64,000 nt of DNA from Butyrivibrio proteoclasticus P6B7 (GCF_000622085.1 NZ_JHWL01000012.1:1-64000), one strand, 5' to 3'. Numbered from the stretch's first letter, positions 16,942-26,883 are shown. Notes: generated from the sequence alone by a model not told the origin. A program made the numbers and translations.

Positions 16942-18621
16942 TTAGTTTCCTGTTGATGATGAAGCATCAGCAGCTGCTACTGGAGCAGGTGTGCCAGGTG
17001 TCCATCCTGCAGGATCTGTAAGAATACCGTTTGCATCAAATGTGCAGGATACGTTATCAAGAACTGCCGTCACATTTACAAGCATTCTTCCGTTGTTAGC
17101 GTCGAAGTAGCGCCATCCTTCTGGTGTCTGAACCCATCCAACAACCTGATGTCCATCTGCTGGATCAAGGTAATATACACCATCCTGAAGGGATGCAAGT
17201 CCAAGAACCATCTTGCCGTCTGCTGCGAAGTAGTAAGACTTGCCTTCAATTGCGTTCCAGCCTGTAACCATCTTACCATCTGGTCCGAAGTAATATCTTG
17301 CAGAAAGATCTCCTGACCATCCAGTGAACATTACACCATCAGCTCCAAAGAGGTATACTGCGTTATCTACTGACTGAAGTCCTACGAGAGCTGCGTGGTT
17401 AGCTGCAAAGTAGAATCTCTGTCCCTGTTCGTTGGAGTACCAGCCTGAAATAGCTACGCCGTCTGCACCGAACATGTACTTGCCACTCTCAAGAGCGAAC
17501 ATTCCAGCCTGCATGATACCGTTCTCGTTGAAGTAGTAGAGCTTGTCTCCAATCTGAGTAAGTCCGGTATGCATGATGTACTGCTCATCAAAGTATCTGA
17601 TGCCATCCTCAAGGTTTACAAAGCCTCTCTGGCAAAGGCCATCAGCGTTAGCGTAATAAACTGTTCCGCCAAGGTTAAGAAGTCCTGTGCATCTGACACC
17701 ATTCTCATTGAAATAGTAGTGACCGCCGTCTATATCAGCAAATCCAGTCTTAGCAAGACCGCCTGCGTTAGGATCAAGGTAATAGATACCGCTCTCGTCC
17801 TGGAACCAGCCTGTCTGAATGAATCCGTTGGCGTCAGCATGATATCTTGCGCCGCTAAGGTTAATCCAGCCGTACTGCTTGCGGTAGTTATGATAATAAT
17901 AAACATGTCCACCCCAGCTGTTAAAGCCCTCTGGAATGATACGTGAGAAATAGTCCACATAAAGGTGGTTAACATCACATCTTGTTGGGACACCAGCATA
18001 TGTAGCATGTGAGCTTGACTGCCACATAGCGTAATCACCAGGATAATCGCAGGCTGTGTTGTACTGAGCTACCCACTTAGCTGATGCTACGTTAGGCATT
18101 CTCTGAAGGAACCAGTTCCTGCTGGCATATACCATTGCCTCATAGCCGTTGGCATTGATGATGCCACAGAATGTATCTGCGATTGCCTGAAGCTGGCCTG
18201 CATTAAGGCCCTTCTGGCAAGAATCCTCAATATCAATTGCGATTGGGAAAGTAACTGTATAAGGTGCTATCCAGGCAAGTACCTGATTAGCCTCAGCTGC
18301 TGCAGCCTCTGGTGTTGTTGCATAAGAGTAAATGTAGATACCTGTTCTGATACCTGCTGCATTAGCTCCATTGATGTTATTAACAAACTGTTCATCAAGG
18401 CCCTTCTTGGTTGTACCAACTCTGATCATGGCGAATCTAACGCCTGAAGCCTTGACCTGCTGCCAGTTGATTGTTCCCTGATACTTGGAAACGTCGATTC
18501 CCACTGCCACTTCTGGTCCAACGGCCTCAGCCTTAAATGACGCGGCAGGAGAAAAAGACAGGATTGCTACTACCCCCAGTAACATTCCCAGTGAAAGTAT
18601 GATGTTTCTAAGCTTTTTCAT
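16942..18621 (-). CDS. Secreted GH25 lysozyme with cell-wall-binding repeats
   Basis: 559 residues. A signal peptide (MKKLRN plus a long hydrophobic core, cleavage near residue 33) is followed by a GH25 muramidase domain (about 38-230) with the catalytic D43 in GIDVSKYQG and the D130-x-E132 pair in IAIDIED. GH25 enzymes cut the MurNAc-GlcNAc bond of peptidoglycan. The C-terminal half is a run of about a dozen 20-residue aromatic/Gly repeats of the choline-binding/glucan-binding type (for example GWINLSGARYHADANGFIQT), which anchor the enzyme to the wall. ATG 18621 has AGGGGAG upstream; the frame extends further but without support. It may act in wall remodelling or against competitors. Confidence 0.93.
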   Translation of the reverse strand: MKKLRNIILSLGMLLGVVAILSFSPAASFKAEAVGPEVAVGIDVSKYQGTINWQQVKASGVRFAMIRVGTTKKGLDEQFVNNINGANAAGIRTGIYIYSYATTPEAAAAEANQVLAWIAPYTVTFPIAIDIEDSCQKGLNAGQLQAIADTFCGIINANGYEAMVYASRNWFLQRMPNVASAKWVAQYNTACDYPGDYAMWQSSSHATYAGVPTRCDVNHLYVDYFSRIIPEGFNSWGGHVYYYHNYRKQYGWINLSGARYHADANGFIQTGWFQDESGIYYLDPNAGGLAKTGFADIDGGHYYFNENGVRCTGLLNLGGTVYYANADGLCQRGFVNLEDGIRYFDEQYIMHTGLTQIGDKLYYFNENGIMQAGMFALESGKYMFGADGVAISGWYSNEQGQRFYFAANHAALVGLQSVDNAVYLFGADGVMFTGWSGDLSARYYFGPDGKMVTGWNAIEGKSYYFAADGKMVLGLASLQDGVYYLDPADGHQVVGWVQTPEGWRYFDANNGRMLVNVTAVLDNVSCTFDANGILTDPAGWTPGTPAPVAAADASSSTGN

Positions 18622-18704
18622 CAAAATATCTCCCCTCAGTTTTAAGCATGTCTTAACATTTAAATTATACTTGGATATCATTAGGCGGGTCAACCTATTT
18701 TAAA

Positions 18705-18732
18705 AGAGGTACCGGTATAAACCGATACCTCT
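18705..18732 (-). terminator. Terminator of the sugar isomerase gene
   Basis: On the minus strand AGAGGTATCGGT pairs with ACCGGTACCTCT (12 pairs, one G-T) around a 4-base loop, followed by TTTAAAAT. Confidence 0.85.
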
Positions 18733-18765
18733 CTGAATAGTTATTTCTTTTGACCTATTCTGCAA

Positions 18766-20244
18766 TTAAGCGAATGGGTTCTCTGTAGGATATGGAAGTG
18801 ATGCAGGCTGGTTGTAGCCGATTACTTCTGCTCCTAAATACTTAAATACTTCGTAGATAGCCTTTCCAAAGTGACCGAATGCTACTGCACCGTGGTGAGG
18901 GAAGTTGTGCTGGATAAGAATGTGTCTGTAGAATCTTCCCATCTCTGGAATAGCGAATACACCGATACCACCGAAGGACTGTGTAGCAACAGGAAGAACC
19001 TCACCCTGTGCAACATAAGCCTTAAGATGATTGTCAGATGTGCTCTGAAGTCTGTAGAATGTGATGTTTCCAGGAGCGATATCGCCTTCAAGTGTTCCCT
19101 GTGTAACTTCCTCAGGAAGGTTTCTAGCCATAATTCTCTGGAACTTCATCTCGCAGCTTGAAAGCTTGCTTGTGCATGTGTTTCCGCAGTGGAAGCCCAT
19201 GAATGTATCTGTGTGCTTGTAATCAAACTTGCCTTTGATTGACTGCTCATACATATCAGCAGGTACAGAGTTGTTGATATCAAGAAGTGTAACAGCGTCG
19301 TCAGAGATGCATGTTCCGATGAACTCAGAAAGTGCACCGTAGATATCTACTTCGCAAGATACAGGGATTCCTCTTCCTGTAAGTCTTGAGTTAACATAGC
19401 AAGGAACGAAACCAAACTGTGTCTGGAATGCAGGCCAGCACTTACCAGCGATACATACGAACTTCTTGCTGCCCTTGTGCTCTTCGATCCAGTCAAGAAG
19501 TGTAAGCTCGTACTGAGCAAGCTTGTCAAGGATCTCAGGCTTCTTGTTGCCAGCGCCAAGATCTTTTTCCATATCAGCTCTAACTTCTGCGATTCTAGGA
19601 TCTCCAGCGTGCTTATTGAATGACTCGAAGAGGTCAAGCTCTGAGTTCTCTTCAATCTCAGCACCAAGGTTGTAAAGCTGCTGAATAGGAGCGTTACAAG
19701 CAAGGAAGTTCATTGGACGAGGTCCGAATGAAATAACCTTGAGGTTAGCAATTCCGTAAAGAGCTCTTGCGATTGGCACGAACTCGTTGATCATCTTAGC
19801 ACACTCATCAGCTGTTCCTACTGGATACTCTGGGATGTATGCCTTTACGTTACGAAGGTGAAGGTTGTAGCTTGCGTTAAGCATACCGCAGTAAGCATCT
19901 CCTCTACCATCGATAAGGTCGCCCTGTGACTCCTCTGCAGCTGCGCAGAACATTACAGGTCCGTCGAACTTCTCAGCAAGAAGTGTCTCAGAAATTTCTG
20001 GTCCGAAGTTGCCAAGATATACGCAAAGTGCGTTACATCCAGCCTTCTTGATATCCTCAAGAGCTTCCATAGTCTGAGTCTCGCTCTCGATGATACATAC
20101 AGGACACTCATATACGTCCTTGTCGTTAAAGTTCTTCTTGTAAGCCTCTACTAAAGCTTTTCTTCTGTTAACAGCAAGTGATGCTGGGAAGCAGTCACGG
20201 CTTACTGCAACAAGTCCAATTTTTACTTCTGGAATGTTAATCAT
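18766..20244 (-). CDS. L-fucose/L-arabinose isomerase family protein
   Basis: 492 residues. The sequence follows the fucose/arabinose isomerase fold: an N-terminal region with VYLGNFGPEIS, a central metal-site region, and a C-terminal segment with HNFPHHGAVAFGHFG. Such enzymes interconvert aldoses and ketoses with Mn2+. The exact substrate is not readable. The divergent family branch, and the GH3 xylosidase gene immediately upstream on the same strand, suggest a pentose or deoxyhexose released from hemicellulose. ATG 20244 with AAGGGGA is chosen over an upstream in-frame ATG at 20277. It has its own likely promoter in the 206-base gap. Confidence 0.85.
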   Translation of the reverse strand: MINIPEVKIGLVAVSRDCFPASLAVNRRKALVEAYKKNFNDKDVYECPVCIIESETQTMEALEDIKKAGCNALCVYLGNFGPEISETLLAEKFDGPVMFCAAAEESQGDLIDGRGDAYCGMLNASYNLHLRNVKAYIPEYPVGTADECAKMINEFVPIARALYGIANLKVISFGPRPMNFLACNAPIQQLYNLGAEIEENSELDLFESFNKHAGDPRIAEVRADMEKDLGAGNKKPEILDKLAQYELTLLDWIEEHKGSKKFVCIAGKCWPAFQTQFGFVPCYVNSRLTGRGIPVSCEVDIYGALSEFIGTCISDDAVTLLDINNSVPADMYEQSIKGKFDYKHTDTFMGFHCGNTCTSKLSSCEMKFQRIMARNLPEEVTQGTLEGDIAPGNITFYRLQSTSDNHLKAYVAQGEVLPVATQSFGGIGVFAIPEMGRFYRHILIQHNFPHHGAVAFGHFGKAIYEVFKYLGAEVIGYNQPASLPYPTENPFA

Positions 20245-20364
20245 AAAAAATCCCCTTTCTACGCTTAAAAAGCGCATCTAAAACTATTCATATAATCCCA
20301 AGAGCTGCCCGCTCTATTTGGTCAAAAAACATATGCCTCATGGCATTGTGCCCCGACGTATCTA

Positions 20365-20393
20365 ATTATCTGTCATGGCAAATCAAAATACAA
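20365..20393 (-). promoter_or_regulatory. Putative promoter of the isomerase gene with TCATGGCA repeats
   Basis: On the minus strand TTGTAT (20393-20388), a 17-base spacer and GATAAT (20370-20365) precede the isomerase gene. The octamer TCATGGCA occurs in the spacer (20373-20380) and again 35 bases away (20338-20345), a possible operator pair. Confidence 0.4.
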
Positions 20394-20450
20394 TTCGCGA
20401 AAATGTAGAAATTTGGGGCTGAAATTTATTCAAAATGCTTGTAGTTATTA

Positions 20451-22574
20451 TCAGAGTGTCAGATCAAATGAAGCACACTTGTGGCCTGTAAGTTCCTCTG
20501 ATCTTGCGCCTGGCTGCTGTGTTCCTGCGAAGATTCTGAAGTTCTTTCCAAAGATCTTACGCTGACCCTCTTCATTAACTGAAGTGAAAGCTTTTTTATC
20601 AATGTTGATCTGAACTTCTACCTCTGATCCAGCTGGAACGTGTACTCTCTTAAATCCGCAAAGTGTAGGATTTGTTGTGGCAAACTCAGAATCCAGGTCC
20701 TTAATGTAAGCCTGAACAACCTCATCGGTGTCGAACTTACCATCATTAACAACAGTAACGATAAGAACTGCGCCCTTAGCCTCATCATCTTCGATGCCTT
20801 CAACTGTGAAGTGGTTCTCTGGCTTAACGTAGCAGTCACCATATGTAAGACCATATCCGAATGGATAAAGTGGTGTGCCTGTGAAGTATTTGTAAGTTCT
20901 GTTCTTCATTGAGTAATCTCTAAAGTCTGGAAGATCGTCAGCTGACTTGTAGAAGGTTACAGGGAGCTTACCTGATGGAGATACTTCTCCAAAGAGGATG
21001 TCAGCGATATCTGCGCCACCTCTCGCTCCAGGATACCATCCCTGAAGAACTGCATTAGCTTTATCCTGAGCAACAGAAAGATCTATTGCACTACCTGCCA
21101 TGTCGATAACGATTGTTGGCTTGCCACACTCAAGAGCTGTGTAAAGGAGCTGTCTCTGAGGAAGTGGAAGGTTAAGATTGATCTTATCTCCTGACGCAAA
21201 CTGGTTACCTGCATCACCCTCTTCTCCTTCAAGATTCTCATCAAGTCCAACTACAACCACCAGAACGTCTGAATACTCAGCTACTGTCTTAACCTCTGAA
21301 AGTCTGTCAGGAAGGTTAGGATCTGCAAGGTTACTGATGTTGTCCTTGAAGATGTCGCAGCCCTCTGAGTAGAGAACTCTTACGTCATCCCCAACCTTGT
21401 TCTGAATTCCCTCAAGAACAGTGATGTATTTGGATGATGTTCCGTGGTAGTTACCAATAAGAGCAATTCTTGAGTTGGCGTTTGGTCCAACTACACCGAT
21501 TGTCTTGATGTTGTCCTTGTTAAGAGGAAGAAGTCCGTCATTCTTAAGAAGAACTACTGACTCCTTAGCTGCTCTGCTGGCAACTGCAAGGTGTTCCTTG
21601 CACTCAACTACTGTATATGGAATCTCGTCGTATTCTGTCTTATCAAACATTCCCAGGAGGAATCTTGCTGTGAAGAGTCTCTCACATGATGTTGTAAGAA
21701 GGTCTTCGCTGATGATGCCCTCTCTGTATGCGTTCATGATCTTCTGATATGTGCATCCGCAGTTAAGATCACATCCCATTTCAAGAGCAAGCTTAACTGA
21801 CTCTTCAGGGCTTGATGTAACCTTGTGGTTCTCATGGAAATCTCTTACTGCCCAGCAGTCTGATACGAAGTGACCTTCGAATCCCCACTTACCTCTAAGA
21901 GTATCTACCATAAGTGGCTTGTTAGCACAGCATGGCTCTCCGTTGGTTCTGTTGTAGGCACCCATAACAGCCTCAACACCAGCCTCTTTTACAAGAGCTT
22001 CAAATGCTGGAAGATATGTCTCCTCAAGGTCTTTCTTGGATGCCTTGGCATCGAAGAAGTGTCTGTCTCCCTCAGGACCTGAGTGTACAGCGAAGTGCTT
22101 GGCACAAGCTGCTGCCTTCATGTACTCTCCATCTCCCTGGATTCCCTCTACAAAAGGAACTGCCAGTCTGCTTGTAAGGTATGGATCCTCACCATAGGTC
22201 TCATGTCCTCTTCCCCAACGTGGGTCACGGAAGATATTAACGTTAGGAGCCCAGAATGTAAGGCCCTTATAAATATCTCTGTCATCATGCTTGGACTGCT
22301 CGTTGTACTTGGCACGTCCCTCTGTAGCAATGATCTCACCGATCTCTTTCATAAGCTCTTCATCAAAAGCTGCAGCCATTCCGATGGCCTGTGGGAACAT
22401 TGTAGCTGTACCCGCTCTTGCAACACCGTGAAGCGCTTCATTCCACCAGTTGTATGCTGGAATTCCAAGTCTATCTATAGCTGGTGCGTCGTAACGAAGC
22501 TGTGAAGCCTTCTCTTCAACAGTCATCTTGCTCACAAGCTCGTGCGCACGTTTTCTTGCTTCCTGTCTGTCCAT
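20451..22574 (-). CDS. Glycoside hydrolase family 3, probable beta-xylosidase
   Basis: 707 residues with the standard GH3 order: TIM-like domain with YNWWNEALHGVAR near residue 40 and FRDPRWGRGHETYGEDP, then an alpha/beta sandwich, then a fibronectin-III-like domain. The nucleophile is D239 in FVSDCWAVRD; the SDC form is typical of the xylosidase/arabinosidase branch, whereas glucosidases usually have SDW. There is no signal peptide, so it probably trims imported xylo-oligosaccharides in the cytoplasm. It precedes the isomerase gene by 206 bases. Substrate assignment is by motif and context only. Confidence 0.9.
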   Translation of the reverse strand: MDRQEARKRAHELVSKMTVEEKASQLRYDAPAIDRLGIPAYNWWNEALHGVARAGTATMFPQAIGMAAAFDEELMKEIGEIIATEGRAKYNEQSKHDDRDIYKGLTFWAPNVNIFRDPRWGRGHETYGEDPYLTSRLAVPFVEGIQGDGEYMKAAACAKHFAVHSGPEGDRHFFDAKASKKDLEETYLPAFEALVKEAGVEAVMGAYNRTNGEPCCANKPLMVDTLRGKWGFEGHFVSDCWAVRDFHENHKVTSSPEESVKLALEMGCDLNCGCTYQKIMNAYREGIISEDLLTTSCERLFTARFLLGMFDKTEYDEIPYTVVECKEHLAVASRAAKESVVLLKNDGLLPLNKDNIKTIGVVGPNANSRIALIGNYHGTSSKYITVLEGIQNKVGDDVRVLYSEGCDIFKDNISNLADPNLPDRLSEVKTVAEYSDVLVVVVGLDENLEGEEGDAGNQFASGDKINLNLPLPQRQLLYTALECGKPTIVIDMAGSAIDLSVAQDKANAVLQGWYPGARGGADIADILFGEVSPSGKLPVTFYKSADDLPDFRDYSMKNRTYKYFTGTPLYPFGYGLTYGDCYVKPENHFTVEGIEDDEAKGAVLIVTVVNDGKFDTDEVVQAYIKDLDSEFATTNPTLCGFKRVHVPAGSEVEVQINIDKKAFTSVNEEGQRKIFGKNFRIFAGTQQPGARSEELTGHKCASFDLTL

Positions 22575-22823
22575 TATTATCCCTTTCTTATTTGTATTCC
22601 CGCCAGCTAGTCTTATGTGATTCGCATTAATTCCAGTTACATTCCATTAGACCAGTGTGCAGCAATCTCATCTTTCATAATTTTACATTGCGGTGGTCTT
22701 GTTTTCTTACCATATTTTGCCTTCCTACTCTTAATATGTGCGGAGGCGATTTTCTATATTTGCAACAAATAAAAACGCTTATCTGTATTAATGATAGAGA
22801 CAGGAAAGGGAGGATTTATAGAT

Positions 22824-23264
22824 ATGACCAACCAGATGCCCAGGAAAAAGATAACCGTGCTTAAGGTTCTTGTTGCATTTATTCCAATAATTCTTTTTAT
22901 AATCGCCACAGGATGGGACATGCAGTTATCCCACCCAAGATATAACGTATTTAAACTAGTCTTTGATTCAATAATCATGGGACTTATGTGCATGCTCTGC
23001 GGCGCAGGATTTGGCCCATTATCCTTTGCCATCTACCTTATTATTCAGGGTCTTGGAAAGGTAAGTGATATCTGCGGATTCATAGGGGTTATTGTGGGAG
23101 TTTTTGCAGGAAACATTTTAGGATTTTTTGGAATGTACATCCTTGCCATAGAAGGCAACACAGAATACGGCTACAAAATGACTTCCTATTTAGGAATTGC
23201 GTATATAATAATTGCTGCCATTATTCTTATCATTAATATGATAGGATATGCCAACAAAGAGTAA
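22824..23264 (+). CDS. Small multi-pass membrane protein, unknown
   Basis: 146 residues with about four hydrophobic segments separated by very short loops, a basic N terminus (MTNQMPRKK) and no recognisable motif. ATG 22824 is preferred over ATG 22791 because GGGAGG lies 10 bases upstream. It is divergent from the GH3 gene and followed by its own terminator, so it is a single-gene transcript. The Gly-rich segment CGAGFGPLSFA might suggest packing of helices or an energy-coupling S component, but I cannot assign a function. Confidence 0.65.
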   Translation: MTNQMPRKKITVLKVLVAFIPIILFIIATGWDMQLSHPRYNVFKLVFDSIIMGLMCMLCGAGFGPLSFAIYLIIQGLGKVSDICGFIGVIVGVFAGNILGFFGMYILAIEGNTEYGYKMTSYLGIAYIIIAAIILIINMIGYANKE

Positions 23265-23325
23265 TAGCATTTACACTTCATGTATATTTAGACGCAACAA
23301 ACAGAAGATTTTAGCACAAAAGAAA

Positions 23326-23355
23326 CGGATAAGATGAAAAATATCATCTTATCCG
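23326..23355 (+). terminator. Terminator of the small membrane protein gene
   Basis: CGGATAAGATGA (23326-23337) pairs perfectly with TCATCTTATCCG (23344-23355) around a 6-base loop, followed by CTTTCTCTATT on the plus strand. Confidence 0.8.
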
Positions 23356-23449
23356 CTTTCTCTATTCTCGCACAATCTAACCCTAATCCAAATTCACGCT
23401 ATATCTTGCTTTATTTCCACTCTATCAAATAATTTTCACTAATTGGCAC

Positions 23450-24715
23450 TTACTCCAACTCAATCCTCTTAACCCCATACCCAAAGAAGCTATCATAAGT
23501 AGCCAGAATAACATCATCACCTTTCCTGGTTCTACCATAGGTCTTAGGGCTCACTTCATATCTCTCGTACTTGCCATCATTATCAATAGTGAAGTAGTAA
23601 TATACAGATCTATGCTTTCCGCCAGATACTTGCTTCTCCTTTTTCACAACATATACTTCTTCTTTCGTTGAAGAAGGCGCATGAGCAACAACGGCAAATC
23701 CATAGGCAAAAGCATTAACTAAAAACAATGTTATGAACAGTGTTATCACATATGCAAGAATCTTCCTTGGAACATTTGACTTGATTCCCATCTGTCTATT
23801 TCTGCGTCCGCGGATTACACCAGCAATTCCCACAGCAAGAACAGCTACAACCACAACAAAGGTATTAAAGCTAGCCAAGTTATTCACATTAAACACAAAG
23901 AATCTAATAGAAAAAAGCCCTGCTAACAAGTACCCTATGAAAGCAGCTGAAATAACAGCTCCACCCACTTTGCCGTAATCTCTTTTCGCAGCGACATCCT
24001 TATAACGAACATATTCGCTCCCGACAGCAATCCCGATAACATCAGAATACAACAGTCGGAAAATCAAGAAGGCAGGCACAATGGTCATTACCCATTCTGA
24101 AAAAACGCGATAATTTAGGAAAAACTTGTCAACAAACATCAGGATCGGTGACAGGATTCCCACCACTGTTCCAGCATAAGGTATCAGGCCAACCGAATAG
24201 TCATGATCAATTTCTACAATATCATCAGCATTCTTTTTTCGTGGCTTAGGTTTCTCAGTAAGATACATGGAATGCTTAACGAGATAGTTTTCCAGTTCCT
24301 TAAAGCCCCTATGATATTGTTCATAAATAGAGACGTGCTTGTCTCCATAATATACCTTTAGAACCCTGGTTCCTTTTCTGCTCTTATTTTCAATGTCGTC
24401 ATATCTATATCCCAGAAGCTCTCTTTTAGTTATCGCCACTGGTCTACCTGGAAATCTACGTATTATCAATCCATCGTTATGCACTTTAATATAGGCACCC
24501 ATCACCGCTAAAGCATGATAAATGCAGTAAATACCAAAGCCGAGTATACTTCCAAAAAATAGAATTATAAATAGAATCAAAGCTACATCAAACGCTTCAT
24601 CTTTGCTTGGCGCAGTTACCAAAAAATAAAAACCAAAAAAGCAAAGTGCTCCCATCGGATAAAACAAAACTATGGGAAACACTTTGCTCTTAACTTCAAA
24701 TAAAACTATACTCAA
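23450..24715 (-). CDS. Large multi-pass membrane protein, unknown
   Basis: 421 residues: two N-terminal membrane segments, a soluble PH-like stretch (about 75-150, with VHNDGLIIRRFPGRPVAITK), several further membrane segments about 175-345, and an extracytoplasmic C-terminal domain with FTIDNDGKYERYEVSPK. The alternation of helices with a small beta domain recalls bacterial PH-domain membrane proteins, but I see no clear family. The start is TTG 24715, supported by AGGAG 8 bases upstream; no ATG is suitably placed. It sits immediately downstream of the GH67 gene on the same strand. Confidence 0.65.
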   Translation of the reverse strand: MSIVLFEVKSKVFPIVLFYPMGALCFFGFYFLVTAPSKDEAFDVALILFIILFFGSILGFGIYCIYHALAVMGAYIKVHNDGLIIRRFPGRPVAITKRELLGYRYDDIENKSRKGTRVLKVYYGDKHVSIYEQYHRGFKELENYLVKHSMYLTEKPKPRKKNADDIVEIDHDYSVGLIPYAGTVVGILSPILMFVDKFFLNYRVFSEWVMTIVPAFLIFRLLYSDVIGIAVGSEYVRYKDVAAKRDYGKVGGAVISAAFIGYLLAGLFSIRFFVFNVNNLASFNTFVVVVAVLAVGIAGVIRGRRNRQMGIKSNVPRKILAYVITLFITLFLVNAFAYGFAVVAHAPSSTKEEVYVVKKEKQVSGGKHRSVYYYFTIDNDGKYERYEVSPKTYGRTRKGDDVILATYDSFFGYGVKRIELE

Positions 24716-24771
24716 TTCTGTGACTCCTGTGCTTCATTTTCCTGTCTCAAAATATTAGCACATTTTTCAGA

Positions 24772-26724
24772 TTAGTAAATCTCTCTACCCTTTTCATCTG
24801 CAATTCCGCTCTTACGGAAGAAGTAAGAGTTGACCTGATCACGCCATTCCTTAGCATTATAAAGCTGCATCTCAAATCTGTGCTTAACCAGATTAAATAC
24901 TTCCTGAGGCACCTTGCCCTCAAGGGAATCCCAGGTCTTAGCAAGCTCTTCAGCCTCTGCTTCGCCCTCGAAGTGACTGTCATAGATGTGCTGGATCAAA
25001 GTCTTGCCAGTCTTAAGCTTATATGTATAAGGAATATGGTGGAAGAAGAGAAGGAGCTCCTCTGGACATGTAGCAGGGTCATTGTACATGCTGGCATTTG
25101 GCTCATAGTACTGCTGAGCGTAGCCTGTGCCCTTGTCTGTTCTGTCTACACCAATTCCAAGATGATCAGCTCTGTGGTAAGTGCCCCAACGTGAATACTC
25201 GTAGCCGTCAACACTTGGTCCGTAGTGCACGTTAGGAGTTACCATCCAGCCTATTCCAAGAGGAGAGGTGTACTTCTCGTAGATCTCTCTTGATCTAAGA
25301 AGCATGTCCACAAGCTTGTCCTCCTCAGCCTTCTCAAGGCCAAAACTCATGCGAACCCACTCTCTTGCAATCTCTTCAGAAGTAAGCTCAGTATTAAAAG
25401 CAAGTCTTCCAAATCCATATGTATTAGCTGCTGCCAGGTAGTTACCTGTCCAGTTGTAGTCATTACCTGTGTTAATAACTGCTGCCATTCCGGCAAGCTT
25501 ATTGCCCATGGTTCTGCCGCTTACAACATCAGCAACTGTGTCCTTGCCCTCGCAGCAATGTGTGTGGAAATCAAGAACCTCCTTGAACATAGGCATAAGG
25601 TAGCAAAGGTCGATCTGATGGCCTGTGTATTCCTGTGCGATCTGCACCTCCAGCATCTGGTTAGTCTTGGTGAGACCGCCAAGAAGTGGAGAAATAGGCT
25701 CTCTTATCTGGAAATCCATAGGACCGTTCTTGATCTGGAGGATTACATTGTCATGATAAGCTCCGTCCAGATCCTTGAAGTAATCGTAGCCAGCCCTTGC
25801 TCTGTCTGTCTTGTAGTCTCTCCAGTCCTGAGTGCAGTTGTAAACAAAGCATCTCCAGATGATGATTCCGCCATAAGGAGCCACAATATCACCAAGCATG
25901 TTAGCTCCGTCGGCCTGAGTTCTTCCATATGTGAATGGGCCAGGTCTTCCCTCAGAATCCGCCTTTACGAGGAATCCACCAAATCCAGGAAGTCTTGTGA
26001 ACACTTCCTTGGCCTTTTCCTTCCACCATGCGATAACGTCCTCATCGAGAGGATCGCAGACCTCAAGGCCTCCGAGCTCGATAGGAGCTGCAAAGTTAAG
26101 TGACAGATACAGCTTGATGCCGTAATCTGCAAAGATTTCCTGCATCTTCTGAACCTTGTCAAAAAATCTATCGGTGATCAGGTAAGTAGCGGCGCCCTTA
26201 ACGTTAACATTGTTGATAACAACGCCGTTGATACCTACGCTGGCCATGAATCTTGCGTAGTCTACAGTTCTTTCACCAATGACAATATCGTTATTCTCAA
26301 AGAAGAAGGACTGTCCTGAATAGCCTCTCTCAATGCTGCCATCCATGTTGTCCCAGTGGTTCGTCATTCGAAGCGGATTAGATGGCATCTCGCCCTCATC
26401 AAGAGAAGCCAGATCCTTACTACATGCCTCAGCTCTAATAAGCGCAAACACACCATACAACGCGCCATTTGCATCAGAGGCCTTTACCAGCACCTTTCTA
26501 TCCTGTGAAAAGAGCTTATATCCTTCCGCAGCAACGCTCTCATCTTTAAAAAGAACTATCTCACGCTCTTTACCTAAAAGGCCCTTTGTAAGCTCTTTTA
26601 CCGCGCTAGCTATCACGCGGTCAGCCTTATCAAAGCCCTCAAATGTCACCTTCACTTCCTTGTTAGCATCGCAGCCCTTCTTGTCATAGTCAAGCCAGAG
26701 CTGTGTCCAATTACTGTTCCCCAT
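24772..26724 (-). CDS. aguA: GH67 xylan alpha-1,2-glucuronidase
   Basis: 650 residues, the normal size. GH67 enzymes remove (4-O-methyl)glucuronic acid from the non-reducing end of glucuronoxylo-oligosaccharides. The catalytic acid is E258 in ADSEGRPGP; the general-base region is intact further on, with KNGPMDFQ and REPISPL corresponding to the Asp/Glu pair of characterised enzymes. WRCFVYNCTQDW and NYNWTGNYLAAANTYGFGRL are further family hallmarks. No signal peptide, so it is intracellular as in other GH67 systems. AAAGAGG supports ATG 26724. The divergently transcribed AraC regulator is the likely local controller. Confidence 0.96.
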   Translation of the reverse strand: MGNSNWTQLWLDYDKKGCDANKEVKVTFEGFDKADRVIASAVKELTKGLLGKEREIVLFKDESVAAEGYKLFSQDRKVLVKASDANGALYGVFALIRAEACSKDLASLDEGEMPSNPLRMTNHWDNMDGSIERGYSGQSFFFENNDIVIGERTVDYARFMASVGINGVVINNVNVKGAATYLITDRFFDKVQKMQEIFADYGIKLYLSLNFAAPIELGGLEVCDPLDEDVIAWWKEKAKEVFTRLPGFGGFLVKADSEGRPGPFTYGRTQADGANMLGDIVAPYGGIIIWRCFVYNCTQDWRDYKTDRARAGYDYFKDLDGAYHDNVILQIKNGPMDFQIREPISPLLGGLTKTNQMLEVQIAQEYTGHQIDLCYLMPMFKEVLDFHTHCCEGKDTVADVVSGRTMGNKLAGMAAVINTGNDYNWTGNYLAAANTYGFGRLAFNTELTSEEIAREWVRMSFGLEKAEEDKLVDMLLRSREIYEKYTSPLGIGWMVTPNVHYGPSVDGYEYSRWGTYHRADHLGIGVDRTDKGTGYAQQYYEPNASMYNDPATCPEELLLFFHHIPYTYKLKTGKTLIQHIYDSHFEGEAEAEELAKTWDSLEGKVPQEVFNLVKHRFEMQLYNAKEWRDQVNSYFFRKSGIADEKGREIY

Positions 26725-26770
26725 TTCAAAAACCTCTTTCCCTAAATATTTCAACAGATATTAGTAGCAA

Positions 26771-26799
26771 ATTTAATCATCATTGTTACTATAACTCAA
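26771..26799 (-). promoter_or_regulatory. Possible aguA promoter
   Basis: On the minus strand TTGAGT (26799-26794), 17 bases and TTAAAT (26776-26771) make a weak sigma-A-like promoter, with the direct repeats at 26846-26883 placed upstream of it, where an AraC-type activator could bind. Confidence 0.35.
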
Positions 26800-26845
26800 A
26801 TCCATTTTGAAAACTCCTCGTTTCCTTACCAAAATATTGCCCAAT

Positions 26846-26883
26846 ATGTGCTATTTGCCAAGAACAGCTAAAAATGTGCTATT
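26846..26883. promoter_or_regulatory. Direct repeat, putative AraC-type operator
   Basis: ATGTGCTATT occurs twice in the same orientation (26846-26855 and 26874-26883), 28 bases start to start, in the intergenic region between aguA and the divergent AraC gene. Paired direct half-sites are how AraC-family proteins usually bind. Confidence 0.5.
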
